A DNA stretch of 64,000 nt from Liolophura sinensis (Eukaryota; Mollusca; Polyplacophora; Chitonida; Chitonidae). The notes beneath the pieces were generated by a model, which ran no database searches, was not told the DNA's origin, and saw nothing but the letters and a program-made list of their open reading frames with translations. This document shows positions 45,966 through 58,769 of the stretch, one piece after another. The stretch spans positions 124,001-188,000 of the forward strand of contig NW_027017971.1 in assembly GCF_032854445.1 (NCBI RefSeq), given 5' to 3'. Made by a program: the position numbers and the translations under genes. The number at the start of each line of letters is the position of its first letter. Positions within the stretch are counted from its first letter, which is position 1.

Positions 45966-45982
45966 AGGGGGGGGGGGGGGGC
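45966..45982. repeat. poly-G tract
   Basis: A run of about 15 G. Comparable G or C runs occur at 14630, 23610, 51478 and 55640. Confidence 0.9.
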
Positions 45983-46978
45983 ATAGTTTGTACCCTTCGG
46001 AAGCACTGTTGATATATTGTTTCCCTGAGATGTTTCACATAGATGTTATTATTGAGAAATTCAAGTAAGTTGATAAACGACGACACATACCATGAATGGT
46101 AACCCTTGTATGTAATTGAACTGAAGAAGGCTTTGTTGCCTTTGACGTAATGTAGCAGTGACCAGATTTATTTAACACCGAAACAATGGGTGATGAAATT
46201 TTATCAAGTAAATCTGTGTGAAGAGTTGTATAGTATAGAGAGTGGTAGAATCCCAAGTAGAGATGTCCTTATACTGTACGTGTATTTGATCCTCTAGTTC
46301 TTCTTCGCAAACGTCTCAAAGATGCGCTAAGGCGTTGGTTTGATCAATAAAGATGTATATTGACTGTTGACCATAATCTAGGAATAATGGCAATGCCATG
46401 GCTCAAAACTTCTGTTTTCGGTACTCAAAAGTATGTAGATTTTTGGGATATTAATTCTTCGTACTATAAGAATTAAGTGTGAAACTAACGTCATAGCTGA
46501 ATTTATGTAAAGTTTTTACACTTTTTATCTAAACATTAATAATCTTATAAATGAGATTATACGAAAATAAACTTAATGATAAAATGACAGATACGACATG
46601 TATTATGCATATTCTAGATATGATAACATATGGCTATGTATGCACGCAATGCTTAAAACACCTTTTCAATAATATAGATTGTAAACTACCACAGAATAAA
46701 ACTAAATATATCTGATTGTATAAAAAGTATTTATTTTCTAAATGTTTGTCTCTTGGAATGTTTATGGAAATGATGAGGATGAACCCTATGTTCATTTAGT
46801 TCACTTTATGCCAGGCTACGGGATAAAGCATAGAATCGTTATATACGATTCGTCCTAAGTAGCAATCGCACATTACGCAACACGATGCCACCACGGTACC
46901 AACCTTATCAATGAGCTGACTTTACAAGTGAGCTCGTTTCCGTTCCTTAGTGTGATTAGTAAAAATGCGTCAGAGTGA
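45983..46978. other. non-coding, no gene seen
   Basis: AT-rich with no recognisable exon or repeat. Confidence 0.4.
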
Positions 46979-47990
46979 CTGTTACGACCCAAACTGTCTG
47001 TATTATAAAGAGATGGCTTGTTCGAAATACACGACAGTTTAGCCGCACAAAAAAGTAACCAAAACCAGCAGATTTTATTTTACAACAATTTATTAGCTTA
47101 ACAAGAACAGATAACAAGACTTATACAAATACTATAGTACTTAAGTTTAACAAGAAAGGATAGCAGTATCTATACAAATACTAAAGTACTTACGGTGTCA
47201 AGTCCAAACATACGCATATATTGCACAATATATATATCACACAGGCATAAATGCTCAGAGGCAAATTCACAAGAGGGAAAATACACAGTATAACTGAGTG
47301 TATGACGAAATATACACAAAATTCCACAGACAGGGTCCGTGTACTAATAGGCACAGTGTATACAAGAGCAAAAATTAACATACAAGTTCAGACTGAACAA
47401 GTGCTCGGTGGAGATAGGATATAACAAAGCCAGAGGCTATAGAGACACCAAAATTCAGCACAAATGGCCTACTAAAGTAATACACAGCAAAAGCATCCAA
47501 AGCTCTCAATAATTCTCCTTTCTCTCCGTTCTCTATTCTCTCCTTTTGACCTGCTTTCATAGGTCTTATATAGCCTGGTGGAATTGTCTAGAATAAGAAA
47601 ATTCCTGAACACTTGATGTAAACAAACAGGCACCGAACTGCGCGCATTCTGGAACACTCTAAGGCAGAGGCAGACAGCAGGCGCCGAACTCAGCGTATGT
47701 AAATAGTGGCAAGTTAAATTTAGAAACTGACGGCAGTCGTGCACATAACAGTCACAAAAACAAACAAACAAAAAAAAACAAAAACAGAAGGCATCAACCA
47801 CCGACGTGGAAGATGTGTCGCCTAGGAGAAGTGACGAACAAATCGGTGAACAAGACGGCGGTAAGATCACTAATACAAAGTTACAACAATTTATGCTCTA
47901 AATCTGTGAGTGACATTCAAAGAACTCATAACCGATTAGAAAAAAACCAAAATGACTGCTCACCATTTGTCGTTAGTGGAAAATAAACAA
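46979..47990. mobile_element. possible LTR-retroelement relic
   Basis: The segment starts TGTTACGACCC, an LTR-like edge. The minus strand has a TATA-like CTATATAAG (47565-47573) and, about 370 bp on, a strong donor-like GTAAGT (47188-47193). On the plus strand 47791-47990 reads in two frames as a decayed hydrophilic protein (STTDVEDVSPRRSDEQIGEQ; SVSDIQRTHNRLEKNQNDC), perhaps gag. No second LTR, primer-binding site or target duplication was found. It could instead be a promoter and first exon of a host transcript. Confidence 0.25.
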
Positions 47991-48329
47991 CAAAAAAATC
48001 TGGAAGTCGTCCAAACTGCTGGGAGTGAAATTAAAATATCAAACATGAACCTACGGTAAACAGAAGCGAAACGCTCGATACCCAGGGTCAGCCTTACACC
48101 TGAATGCTGGCAGGCCAAAATGGCTGCTAGGTAAGGTAGTACTTTTTAGAAATTGGATTCTTTCACAACCAGGACTACTACACTTCTCACATTTGGACAG
48201 AATAAAGTATAGAGTATATGAAAGCATTGTTCAAAATAGTGATGAAATCTTGACACTGTATAAGTCCGTTTTGTTGTTCAACAGATATACAATTTAGGTG
48301 CAGTAACTCACCGAAAAGGTCGAATGATT

Positions 48330-48395
48330 TATTTATTATTTATTTATATTTATTTTTTGATTGGTGTTTTATGCTGTACTCAAGAATATTAAAAG
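48330..48395 (-). repeat. SINE-A 3' fragment
   Basis: TTTATTTATATTTATTTTTTG followed by ATTGGTGTTTTATGCTGTAC and TCAAGAATATT identifies the tail in reverse orientation. Confidence 0.85.
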
Positions 48396-48399
48396 GTCG

Positions 48400-49255
48400 A
48401 ATGAAACTGGAGGTAACACACGGAGTCTCAATATACACACAGTTGACAAAATATCTGTAACACAGTTCTTGCAGAGCCGAATGCACGCCTTTGAAATTCA
48501 GCTGCTATCCCTTCCTGTGCACAAATTCCTACACATCACCAGAATATGTAGAAGCACGTCATAGTGTTAAGGTATACACGTGAATTAGGCAACACCTACG
48601 ACCTGGGAAAAACTGTTTATTACTGACCTACAAAAGTTCTACTGATCCTTCCTCATAATCTTCTCAGCAATGGGATTGGCGGCTTCTCCACTTGTTGGTG
48701 GTTTAGGGTCGTCATTACTTTGATGCTGATACAACCTGCCATTCTGAAGGGAGAATTGGCCAGAGATTATCATGTACTTTTTTATCCTTTTTCCACCTAT
48801 TTCACAATAAAGCGCCAAACCAATGAAAGTGCCCAACAGATTACGGAAAGTAACTTCTACCGACTTGAATTGTAGTGGTCAGCCATTAAAGCGTGTAAGG
48901 TATATAGAACTCTTGACTTCGTTTGTTCACTTTAGGGTCGATAAACTATATTAGTAGGTCTACACATAGCATTTATCTTCTGCCACTTTTACTGTTGTGG
49001 TTATATGTGATAGAACGGAAACAATGCTTCATTGTGCTAAACACATTTGTTAGAGGGTTTATATACCAGCAGCAAACGGTCGCAATTAATCCAACATAAA
49101 GGACGGGTTGTTCAGTGATAAGTGTGGGTAAAAAATATAAAAATATGCCTTGAGTGATAGGTATAAAGTAAAAAGGGCCTGTGTGGTGCTTGGGTGCTAC
49201 AGGGGTGGTCGGAAAGGGAAAACTGGGAAATGCAGGTTGAAGTCAGGATTAATTG
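48400..49255. other. non-coding, no gene seen
   Basis: No supported exon or repeat. Confidence 0.4.
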
Positions 49256-49259
49256 GTGA

Positions 49260-50870
49260 CGTGAGCTGAGCAAATATTTAAAGTGTGCTGGAATCTGCAT
49301 ATTGGTAATATACCAAACCCAGAATGTTGTCACGAATACCAGGCACTGTCGCTTTCCTTGGCACACTTAATTCCGGTAAACAGCATTCGAAGTAAAATTT
49401 GGCCAGTTTGGAGAGCATGACATTCACCCACAGAGCGTCATCTTTCCAGATCCTTTGGACATGCAATTCGTGTGGATTTGTAGTCCTCAACACAAAATCT
49501 ACCCAAAGTCTACTGCTTATTGCCAGCTGCTCCTGGCACTGGAAATAATGCGCGTGCGTCTTCTTCAGTGATAAATTCATCCCGTCCCATTGCAAACAGA
49601 AAGACTTTATTTTCATAGCTGCATCAGAAAGTATGAATTTTCTTGTACAGAAGATTTTTGACTTCTACAAGGCCTTGGCTACCTGAATCTTCCTCTCTGA
49701 CGTTGCAATCAGGGCTACAGGGCACGAAGCGATGGGTTTACATCCATGCCAGAGGGATAAACAGCATTACCCTGATTAGCCTTGAATTGGTGGTACATAA
49801 CATTCGCTGAATAATGGAAACTGAGGATGATGTTGGCTTCCTAGCCATCATGGTCTGAAAATTGAGCCGATTTCACTTGAGCCGAACTCCACTGCACGTC
49901 TGGTCCTGTGACTGACGTCCCGCTGTCTCCTGGCTTATTTGCACATGTTGAGTATAAACTCTTAAACATTACTGTTCTAAACTGTCGCTGGATAGGGCGT
50001 CTTCGACTTGCACGATCTTGAGATCAGAAGACATCTTAGCCTGTTTTGTGGTGCTCTCTACCCTGTCGGGAACGCTTCCTATTTCGGGCTCGTCTCTGCA
50101 CATCAACTCGGACCTTCGATGCCTTAGACTGATCGAGTATTGGCAGTTTATGATTTGTCTTGTTGCATACTTCTCATTCGAATGGCATAACGGATGTAAG
50201 CAGCCACATGGACTCTTTTTGCTGTGTTTTGTTTTTTTCGACCACCCACCATCGACAATAACTGTTATTGGTGGAATACCTTCATGGAAATCCCCCCATG
50301 TCTGTTGCCAGCTCCGTTCATCTCTCCAGTTTTTCTCTAATTCAACATCTAAACTTGCCCTCCACCACCGGCCCACGATGTTGTTCGATTAACAAGAAGG
50401 TCTTGTCAGCAACTCCCGGTATTCCCATTGTTCCAAGCTGCTGGTTGTGTTTTGCCGCTTCCCCACCCGTCACCATCTCTCCTCACACGGCTCGTACATT
50501 TATTTCAAAATTGTCAGCCTTTTCCGATATTATGCGAAGGGAGGTTGAAAAGTGAATCTTCCGTAGCACCCCAGACATCTGGCTTGCAAGAAGGCAGCCA
50601 ATCCAGATCTAAGTCCTTCACCCAGAAATTTCAAAGGGTTCTTTCCAGATTTGGCAACAGCCATTGCAAGAGGACATGTTGAGGAGTGCAGACACCCTCG
50701 GCCTATTTCAGCAGCCGCGCTAGACAAGCTTATGACACGAAACCCTTCCATTTCTAATTCTAAGAGTTCTGCCTTTCTGAATGCAAATTTTAGTGGACTT
50801 ATATGCTTCGCAGAAAAAAATGGGTATTGCATGGGTCTCTGTTTGGACACCGGGTCAGTGAAAGACTGAA
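49260..50870 (-). mobile_element. decayed Mutator-like transposase with YqaJ-type nuclease domain
   Basis: Reading the minus strand from 50850 downward: a Cys-containing N-terminal block (GFRVISLSSAAAEIGRGCLH, GKNPLKFLGEGLRSGLAAFL), a middle block (GEMVTGGEAAKHNQQLG, TMGIPGV), LDVELEKNWRDERSWQQT and GIPPITVIVDGGWSKK, and a C-terminal YqaJ-like block at 49278-49616. The VDGGWSK signature and this order match the Mutator-like transposase domain proteins with a YqaJ nuclease that are common in mollusc genomes, from memory. At least four stops or frame changes interrupt it. Plus-strand frames here are shadows. Confidence 0.6.
49278..49616 (-). pseudogene. YqaJ-like nuclease domain fragment
   Basis: 112 codons: SFCLQWDGMNLSLKKTHAHY, FQCQEQLAISSRLWVDFVLR, HELHVQRIWKDDALWVNVML, KLAKFYFECCLPEL. 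The Y-Q-x-Q-x-Q-L followed by W-x-DF-V is the C-terminal half of the YqaJ/lambda-exonuclease PD-(D/E)XK fold, including a conserved Gln. The metal-binding half further upstream is not readable in one frame. Confidence 0.6.
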
Positions 50871-50879
50871 CTTCAGTGG

Positions 50880-52715
50880 CTGATAATCCCGGGTGTTACC
50901 TGCGTTTAACTTTGTGGAATTTTTTCCTCTTGGCAAGATGAATCTTTATGGCGCTCTTCTTGAGGTTTTCCCTATGTCTAGAACTGAAAACAGAAAATGC
51001 GAGTTATCTAATCACACAACTTTTATTTTAATAAATGACTGAAACGATTGTGTTAATTTCCGTTTAATTCTGTGAATATAGTAGGCCTCCATGTTCTTTC
51101 TAGAGGTGTTGCTTCAGGAGTGGGAGGGGGTTTCATGTAATGAAGGGTAATATGCAGTTTATGTGAAAACAGTAAGGAAAAGGCCTATCAGAATGTATCT
51201 GTAAATTACCAAAGAAGAACAAACAAGGTTAACAGATCTAATTGACAATCATGACCCTATTCTCTCCGCTCTTGCTCTGAATCTGCATTTCTCGAGTACA
51301 ACCACCGCCCTAAAGAACTATTGTTCTTTGTATTTTAACTTCATACGTAATTCAACAAATCCCATGACAAGGGCAATATCATTTGTACCTATATCAGAGC
51401 AAAGTATGATAAGAAAATCAAAACATGTGTCAGCGACACACTAATTTAATGTATTTTTAGAGTTGGAGAAGGGAAGGGGGGGGGGGCATGTTTGAACGGG
51501 CATTTTCTTAGGTTTAATTTTATTTCATCCCGGGTTGGGGATAGTGGCGCATTGCAAAACATGGACATTTGCCTTATTTTGAAATAAACATTGCCCGGCA
51601 TTCCTAACAATCCATAAAAAAATAAACACATCTTCAGCTACACATAATTCCTTCCTTATTTTACTTACCTAACTTAAGTATTATTCGGTTAACCAATTTG
51701 TTCGGGGAATCATCGACATTCCTACCCATTCTGGTTGCTTTCGGGAAACCAGACGAATGCATTTATTTAAAGATGAGGGGCATGGTCAATAGGCTACTAG
51801 CCCATGAGCATGCAGTGCTGTTTCCGCATGAGAATTTGCGTGAAAAAATAGTGCCTGAGAAATCAATATTATTCCTAATTTTATAAGATCAATTTTTAAC
51901 CCCTCTTTTATTTATACGATCCTTACGACTAGCCAATCAAAACTTGATGTAACATGATATTCGATATTTTAGTGCAGAACTGGTATTGGCATGTTGTTCC
52001 CTCCAGCCTTAAGAAGACGTGTGTAAACATCATGTCTGTTTTACTGACAAAATATAAAGTAAAATGATCAACATTCATGTGAGTGTAAATTTAATGGGCA
52101 CATTAAATTTTCCGGAGTGTGGTTAATAGTGGTTGACAGTTTCTACAAAGTAAAACGTTGACAAGACAACATTTATGGCTTTTTCGCTTTCAGATATGGC
52201 GGAAATGTCAGCGTGAGCCTTCGTTTTAGAACATTTAATAATCAGTGAAATTCTTTTCACGTACCCTATCCGCTCTCAATTGCACCTTTACTCAGTCTTT
52301 AGCTTCTCGAGTTTCCAATTCTCTTCACAAGATCCCTTGCCAACTTTCCGGGATATGATGCTATAGTGTGGATGATACATACATGCGACTGCAGTGTAAG
52401 GTGTGTCCATTATTTTCGGAGGCGTGTACTTTATTCTGTCCTGATATGAGCTATGCAGCTGCCCTGGTTGCGGGAGAGTCCATTTTTTAGAATGTACTAC
52501 CTTAGCTGGCAGCCATTTTGGCCTGCTAACAGGCCACAGACCCGTATTAGTTTTCCATAAGCGACAATGTTAACGTTTAGCGCTGTAGCTCAGTCCCCAA
52601 ACATTCCGTGGGCAATAAGCTTTGGTGCATACCTGGCCCAGCCTGTGAGAAAGAAGCCATAAAAATCCTGACATAAAATTATTAAAGCTCATACCTGCCC
52701 AAAGCATTGACAATT
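50880..52715. other. non-coding, no gene seen
   Basis: A poly-G run at 51473-51486 and short frames only. GCGCTGTAGCTCAGTC near 52580 resembles a tRNA A-box, but no B-box follows at the right distance. Confidence 0.4.
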
Positions 52716-52721
52716 TCCATC

Positions 52722-52858
52722 ATTTTGATACCAAGCATGCACCTGTACACCAAAAACGGCAGGCTGGCAGCAAAAAAAGACTTTACACTCTAAGACACAC
52801 AGAATTACATTCGTCCCTACCGAAAAACGGAAGTTGTAATGGAGGTTTGTGTCCAACA
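52722..52858. repeat. dispersed repeat, copy 2 (other copy 5181-5310)
   Basis: Same order of blocks as copy 1, with an internal insertion of about ten bases (TTTACACTCTAAG). Confidence 0.8.
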
Positions 52859-53010
52859 GTCAGTTGTAGGCTGACCCTTAAAGGCCTGTAGAAATGCAAC
52901 TACTAACAGAAAGAATCCTAGGCCAAGAACGCTACAGTAGATCCGTCAGTCTCCGTTTTGGGGGAATTGGGGAACACTCAGACGAGAATGTAGTGTCAAT
53001 AATTTAATCG

Positions 53011-53208
53011 ATGATTAAAGACAATCTTAAGCTGCCGGAGGCTGAAATAGTAAATGCCTATAGAGTAGGCCCACGTAAGGAAGGCCGATCACGGCATAAC
53101 ATCGTCAAATTACTCTACAAGCCAGAAAGAGGCCATATACACTTAAAGGCAAAAACAATTCTGAATTCTGAAGACCTCATACCAGATGACAGACTGAAAA
53201 ACTTATAG
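53011..53208 (+). pseudogene. LINE ORF1-like fragment
   Basis: 65 codons: DNLKLPEAEIVNAYRVGPRK, HNIVKLLYKPERGHIHLKAK. The pattern of an amphipathic start, (A/N)xR(V/L)G and IVK followed by a basic helix resembles the RNA-binding ORF1 domain of L1/CR1-type LINEs. It lies 0.8 kb upstream of the endonuclease of LINE-3 and may be its ORF1. It is too short to be sure. Confidence 0.45.
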
Positions 53209-53209
53209 G

Positions 53210-53985
53210 GGCTATATCAACTCGTGTTACAGTGTTGGGAGGAAGTACGTTTCGATAAAGAATAACTATGTGCAAACGGGAAAGAAGTACCCCCAGGCGA
53301 ATGTATATCTTGAGTGTATACTATACTACAGCTTATCACCTGGTTAGTTTATTGTGTAGATCTCTACCCAGACCACGTTGTTTGTTTCTATCAGCGTTCT
53401 CATTCATGTCTAGTGATACAACTAGATGCATACAGAGACCTTTTGTTTGTTCAAATGAACGGATAACATGTCTCATGGGATTTTACATTTACTCCACAAA
53501 CTGCATTTAATGTCATGTGACTGTCATCTTTACCTGACGTACTAATTACATATTTTTCTTGAGTATATTATTGCTTACATACCCGAGGAAGTTTGCTTCA
53601 TGTATAAGAACTTCATGCTGCACTTTGTTTGTGAATAGCTCTCCACATATCTATACTGTTTTACAAGTGCACACTTCCGAATGAATATATTTATTTCTAC
53701 CTTATTTACAATGCCTGGTCAATCCCAGGCCTCTCTGAAAATAAGGGTGTTATGTAACTTCAGTCACACGCTTGTTCTGCATTCTACTCAATGCCACCGA
53801 GTTAGCTTTCAAATTTTGAACATAGAATACAGGCATTGCTCTTGGTTTTGTTTTTATAAATTTTATGCCTGTGATCCCAAACCACACTACCATATAATTT
53901 ATAATGTCTGTCTAGGGCATCTTTTTAAATTACCCAATGGCTAATCAGCAAATAGGCCAGTTTGTTCCACCTGAGAATCTATTTT
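53210..53985. other. probable untranslated or decayed LINE sequence
   Basis: Frames up to 87 codons without a domain, lying between the ORF1-like fragment and the LINE-3 endonuclease. Confidence 0.3.
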
Positions 53986-53989
53986 CTCC

Positions 53990-56290
53990 TCTCCCTTGTA
54001 ACGAAAATGATGATATTCCGTCATCATCCTACCTTTCCTCCGCAAAGCCAACCCTACAATTTTGCAGTTTTGAGCATATGAAATTCAACTCTGTTGATCT
54101 TAGTGATGAGAAACAAAACAGGACAAGTACTGATGATAACATTGTCGAAAAAATCCACCGGGACAGCAGTAATGCCCATCCTTCGAAACACTATTGACTT
54201 CGAAAAACTATGGAGACAAATTAAATGAAGAATTAAATTCCTTAGCGACAGATTATGAAAATCGGTTTTCCGTTTTTCACCTGAATGTTTAGAGCTCGAG
54301 AATGCATTTTGACGAAGTCACCAGCTATCTCCAAAACTTAGATCAGGATTTTATTGTGATAGGTCGGGCTAAAAGCTGGCTGAACTCAGCAACCGAATCC
54401 CTTTATAACACTCTAGGCTATTTCTCCATTTCACCTACCAGAAAACATAAAAAAGCGGTGGTGTAATTTTACATGTTAAAGAATCTGTTCGAAGTGTGAA
54501 AGAAAGGCATGATTTATGTTTAGTGATCAAACAGGTGATTATGAATCTGTTTTTATTGAATTTAGACTAAACAATACGGTTTACATTGTTAGAATTACCC
54601 ATCGTCCCACAGGAGGTAATGTCACTGCACTCAATGAACACATAACGACGTTACTAAGGACATTCCCAACAAGAAAAAATTGCATTGTGATCGGCGATTT
54701 CAATATCGATCTCTTTGAAACTGAATCACATACCCAAACTCAAACATTCCTGGACATTTTTAAATGCAAATATTGTTTCTGTATTTTTCCAAATCAACTC
54801 GTGTTAGCAACAATTCCGCCATCTTAAAAGACAATATCTTTATTAATTTCCATGAGCAAAACGTGTTATCTGGAATTTTGCTCACCGATATCTCGAATCA
54901 TTTTCTCGTTTTTCATGTTTTTAAAATCTTTGTCCGAAACAAATACCCAAAATTTCATACCGTCCATATACCGTTAAAGGCAAGACAATTTTCTAATGTT
55001 CATAGAGAACGTTAACTGAGATGAAATTTTCATAAATGATAACCCTAGCCATCTCCTTGACTTCTTCTTGGCCAAATCACTTAACTTACATGATACATAT
55101 TTCCGTAACGTAACAATTAAAACTATTAAACGCAAAATTTAAAACCGTGGTTACCATCTGCTTATATAAAGAATAAATTAAACAGGGAACAACTGATATC
55201 GCCGAATCGTAGTACACGTACGAAATACAGAACATACAGAATTCAACTTAATTTCACAATAATATTAAAACAACATGGAAAGTACTTAACCAACTGCTTG
55301 GTTAAAAAGCAGAAAATCGCTTCCTGACGTTTTCGAAACATATAACATCGACATATGCGATAAGCAATCTTTTGCTGTCAATTTTTAATAACTATTTACA
55401 TCCATAGCTTCCAATCGCTGGAATAATATACCGTCTACCCACACTTCTTTTCATAAGTATTTCACTGAGCCAATCGCTAACGAATTCCATTTTGACCAAG
55501 TGTCTAAGGAAATGGTCACCTCAGAATGGAAAGGGAAATCACTAAAGTTCAACAGTAGCTTTCAGCCAATCACTTAACATGACCAAAACTATGTACAAGA
55601 TAATAAAACATATCAGTGGGGCACACACAAATGTAACCCCCCCCCCCCCCACCCTCCGCCCATTTTTAATAAACAACAGTGAAATTATCTCTGTTTCAGA
55701 ATTTACATTCCTTGGAACCGTCTTTAATAACAAGCTTTCATGTTTGTCTCACATAATGCACATCTGCAAAAAAATATCCAGAAACGTAGGAATCACAAGC
55801 TACATAAAATGTTCACTCAACAAAAATGCTTTGCTTACATTGCAACATTCCATGATTAACCCTTATTTAACATATGCAAATTCTTTTTGGGGAAATACCT
55901 ATCTGAGTCATCTCCGTAAGACAGAACGGACAGTACCACTCTTCAGTCATTAAGGAATCTACCTCTGTCGTGTATTACTCAATGCTCTTGTCTTCTAATA
56001 ACACACAAATTCATGTTTCATCCCTATCGACTACCATACTCATCCGACTGTCCTTTCTAAAAACAATCACATATCCATACATATCCTCACCAAACACAGG
56101 CATCGTACCTGCATAAACCATTATGGAAAAGTAATTTTTCCTACCACACACTGAGGGGTCGTGAGTGGAAAAAACTGCCAATCAACTTATTGATTCTATT
56201 TCACTTTTTACATCCACACTCAAAGCCTTTTCAATTGATAGATTATAAACCCATTGGCACCTGACGCCTACCACACTTTACAAAGAACAT
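53990..56290 (+). mobile_element. LINE-3 of window: decayed, RT core missing
   Basis: The endonuclease is readable through frame changes at 54260-54800: FSVFHLNV, DFIVIGRAKSWLNSATESL, VYIVRITHRPTGGNVTALNE, NCIVIGDFNIDLFETESHT. The RT palm motifs (SGCDG, FADD) cannot be found between 55100 and 55560. The RT thumb and C-terminus follow at 55579-55953: SEFTFLGTVFNNKLSCLSHI, CKKISRNVGITSYIKCSLNK, HSMINPYLTYANSFWGNTYL. I infer an internal deletion plus many stops. The 3' end is near 56290. Confidence 0.75.
55637..55651. repeat. poly-C tract inside LINE-3
   Basis: About 14 C in a row. It sits just before the surviving RT thumb segment and could be a replication-slippage site. Confidence 0.9.
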
Positions 56291-56424
56291 GTATAACTGT
56301 CTGTATTTATTTACGTGTTTTTGCTTTTTGTGGTTTCTTGTGGATCTATTTTCTTTCTATCTTTTATTTGTTCTGTTGTCGTTTTCAAATCCCTTATGGT
56401 AATGTGTGACTTCCTACATGGAAC

Positions 56425-56512
56425 ACTGGGAACTAGGAATAGGGAACTGGGAATAGGGACAGGTAACTGGGAAAAGGGACAGGGAACTGGGAATTGGAAT
56501 TAGAGAAATGGG
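56425..56512. repeat. GGGAACT(G/A)GGAA minisatellite
   Basis: Degenerate tandem copies of GGGAACTGGGAATA and GGGACAGG(T/G)AACTGG. Confidence 0.9.
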
Positions 56513-56514
56513 AA

Positions 56515-57310
56515 CCAACTTTAGGTGAGTTCTACACATACAGTGTGATAATAATGACAGGGTAGAAATATACGTGTAAAAATGTTCATTGTTATTTGAC
56601 AAGACAACTATTTTCATAAATCTAGACTAGTGGTGTCTAAAATATTTTATTTCACCTAATTTACCTAATTTGGAATAATGTTTGGCCTTAGAGGACGTGT
56701 ATGTGCTACTTTTAAGCATATCTCTAAACAGGCGGACTAAAACCCTGAACGAGGTATGCTGACAAGAGGCCGGATTGCACCGTTCATACATGTGGACATT
56801 TGCCAACTGTCACAGTGTTGTTACTGCTCTGCATTAAGTAATAGTACAAAAAATGAGACATTTACCGTGACATGACCGTTTGGATACAGCTCTCGCATCT
56901 ACATGGGGTTGTCAAAAATGATTCTGTCTTTCTTTCAAGTCGGATGAAGATCACATTTTTAAAAACAGAGCACCCAATGTTATTTTTTAATATTACAATT
57001 CTGAAGCTGTATGTGTCTTTCAGCTTATATATATACCAAGCAAAGTTAATTCTAGAAATGTATGAGGAGCGTCGTTTCCTTTCTTGTTCTATTGTAAAGT
57101 ATTTCAGATCCATCGGTATCTAAAATTTATCCTGTAAACTGATGGGAGGCTTTTCATTTTCCTGTTTAAACGGTGACTATCGTTCGTCTTATATGTTCGT
57201 TTATACTGTATTTGGTTGTTCTGAAAAAAAATATAATTAATGACTTACAGCATAGAGTGTAAGATCAGAGCAGCGAAGGAAGCGTAATGTTCACGCGTAA
57301 CCTGTGAAAG
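56515..57310. other. non-coding, no gene seen
   Basis: Two 83-codon frames on opposite strands at 56862-57123 overlap each other. Neither has a domain. Confidence 0.4.
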
Positions 57311-57319
57311 ACGGTCTCT

Positions 57320-57490
57320 TGTAAATTTACCCCGGTCAGAATTTTATCATAATTATTTAGGTAAATGCTTAAACCATAGCAAGTTACACACCCCCTAGCG
57401 CCATGGCTCAAACAGGATTAGGTGAAAATGTCACTGGGCCAGAATTACTCAAAATGCTGTGTTGTCTACCACATTTAACATACAATGACA
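57320..57490. repeat. diverged duplicated segment, copy 1
   Basis: ACACCCCCTAGCGCCATGGC, AGAATTACTCAAAATGCTGTG and CACATTTAACATACA recur at 58830-58970. The plus frame 57403-57768 starts inside it and has no recognised domain. Confidence 0.6.
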
Positions 57491-57769
57491 TTAAAACAAT
57501 GCAACACAGCAGATGGAAACTGCTCATGTATGAAACTTGTCGTACACGCCTCTTGTGTTTCAAAGTTGAGAACATGAAAACAGTCTTTAAACTACTTTGG
57601 CTTAACAGTTGCTTCAACTTGCAACACACCAGTTTACCATTTAGTGGTAATAGGAGGAAAAGATTTAATCGTTCCGGCAAATGTTCAGGAAGGTCATTGG
57701 TACCTCGTCAAAGCCCATCAACCCATCAGCTAAACCACGGCAGACTTAATTGCTCAAAAGTGGCTTAAC

Positions 57770-58765
57770 TACATCGCTCGCATGGAATTTACTTCACTGT
57801 GATCTCCCCTGTGTTATAAACTTCTGCGGTAATTTCAGTAACTCATACACTATAGGTCACTACATGTAAATCATCAGTTTAACCTTGTGGTCTGCGTACA
57901 AAGGGATTACCGAATCCGCGGAGGGGTTTCGCAATGTAGATAAGTAAGTTCTGTAGGAAGTTTAGCCTGTGGTGAAGCAGGAGCTGGGACCACTGTATCA
58001 TCATCGTAAGGGCTCAAATGTTTGTGACTCAAATTGTCCCAGAAAGATCATAATTCAGCAGCACAATTGATAACTACTTCACAAGTCTGATCCTTGCGTG
58101 CACACTGAAGCCCAGTGTGCACGGACAAAATTTCTTGTCTCCGCAGCAAGGATTCATCCTGACTCTAGAAAAAGGGGTCTCAAGATTTAACTTCTTTAAT
58201 TTGTGCAGACTATCGTGCATACGTCAATGATTTATAGTGCATGACTATGTCATGTGACAGTGTTTCGAGCGAGGCTTGTAACCATTTTTTGCCGCCGGAA
58301 TATTAAAAAGAGAACGACAAATGCTGCCAATGCGCGGGCAACCGATATTCAGGATGAGTTGATGCAGGGATATGAAAGTCATGTTTCTTGCAGCAAATGT
58401 TAGTTGAATTTTCTTTTGTCAGCACGTCGAGAGGTAAAAGAACAGCACACGCAAGTTTTCATTGATAAGGTCTTTGATGACATAATTACCTTCCACTCGA
58501 CGCTGAAATTGTAACAGAAAAGGGATTTTTGATCTCAATATCGGTGATGACTCCATTGCATTGCCAGAGGGACTAATTACCTTTCAATTATTAACAACAG
58601 GACGCAAAGAGGTAATTCGGGGATTTTAATATCCGTTTTATTGTAGATGGATTGACCTGGGATGCTTTGAATTGTAGCTTAAACTCATTTTCAGGGGAAA
58701 AGACGCTTGTGCACTCCTGCCATAAAAGTTGGCAAATTGTCATACTCAAAAGGTAAAATACGGCC
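57770..58765. other. non-coding, no gene seen
   Basis: No long frames on either strand. Confidence 0.45.
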
Positions 58766-58769
58766 TCTT

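Noticed and set aside
45966-45982. Poly-G runs here and at 14.6, 23.6 and 51.5 kb as regulatory G-quadruplexes
   Set aside because: They are plain homopolymers with no gene context; quadruplex function cannot be argued from this.
46972-47913. GAGTGAC at both ends of the LTR-like region as a target duplication
   Set aside because: The right occurrence does not follow a CA end and the interior lacks a second LTR, so it is probably chance.
57640-57740. HWYLVKAH in an alternative frame, recalling the His motif of Ulp1-type proteases
   Set aside because: The frame is short, other catalytic motifs are absent and a stop follows, so there is no support.
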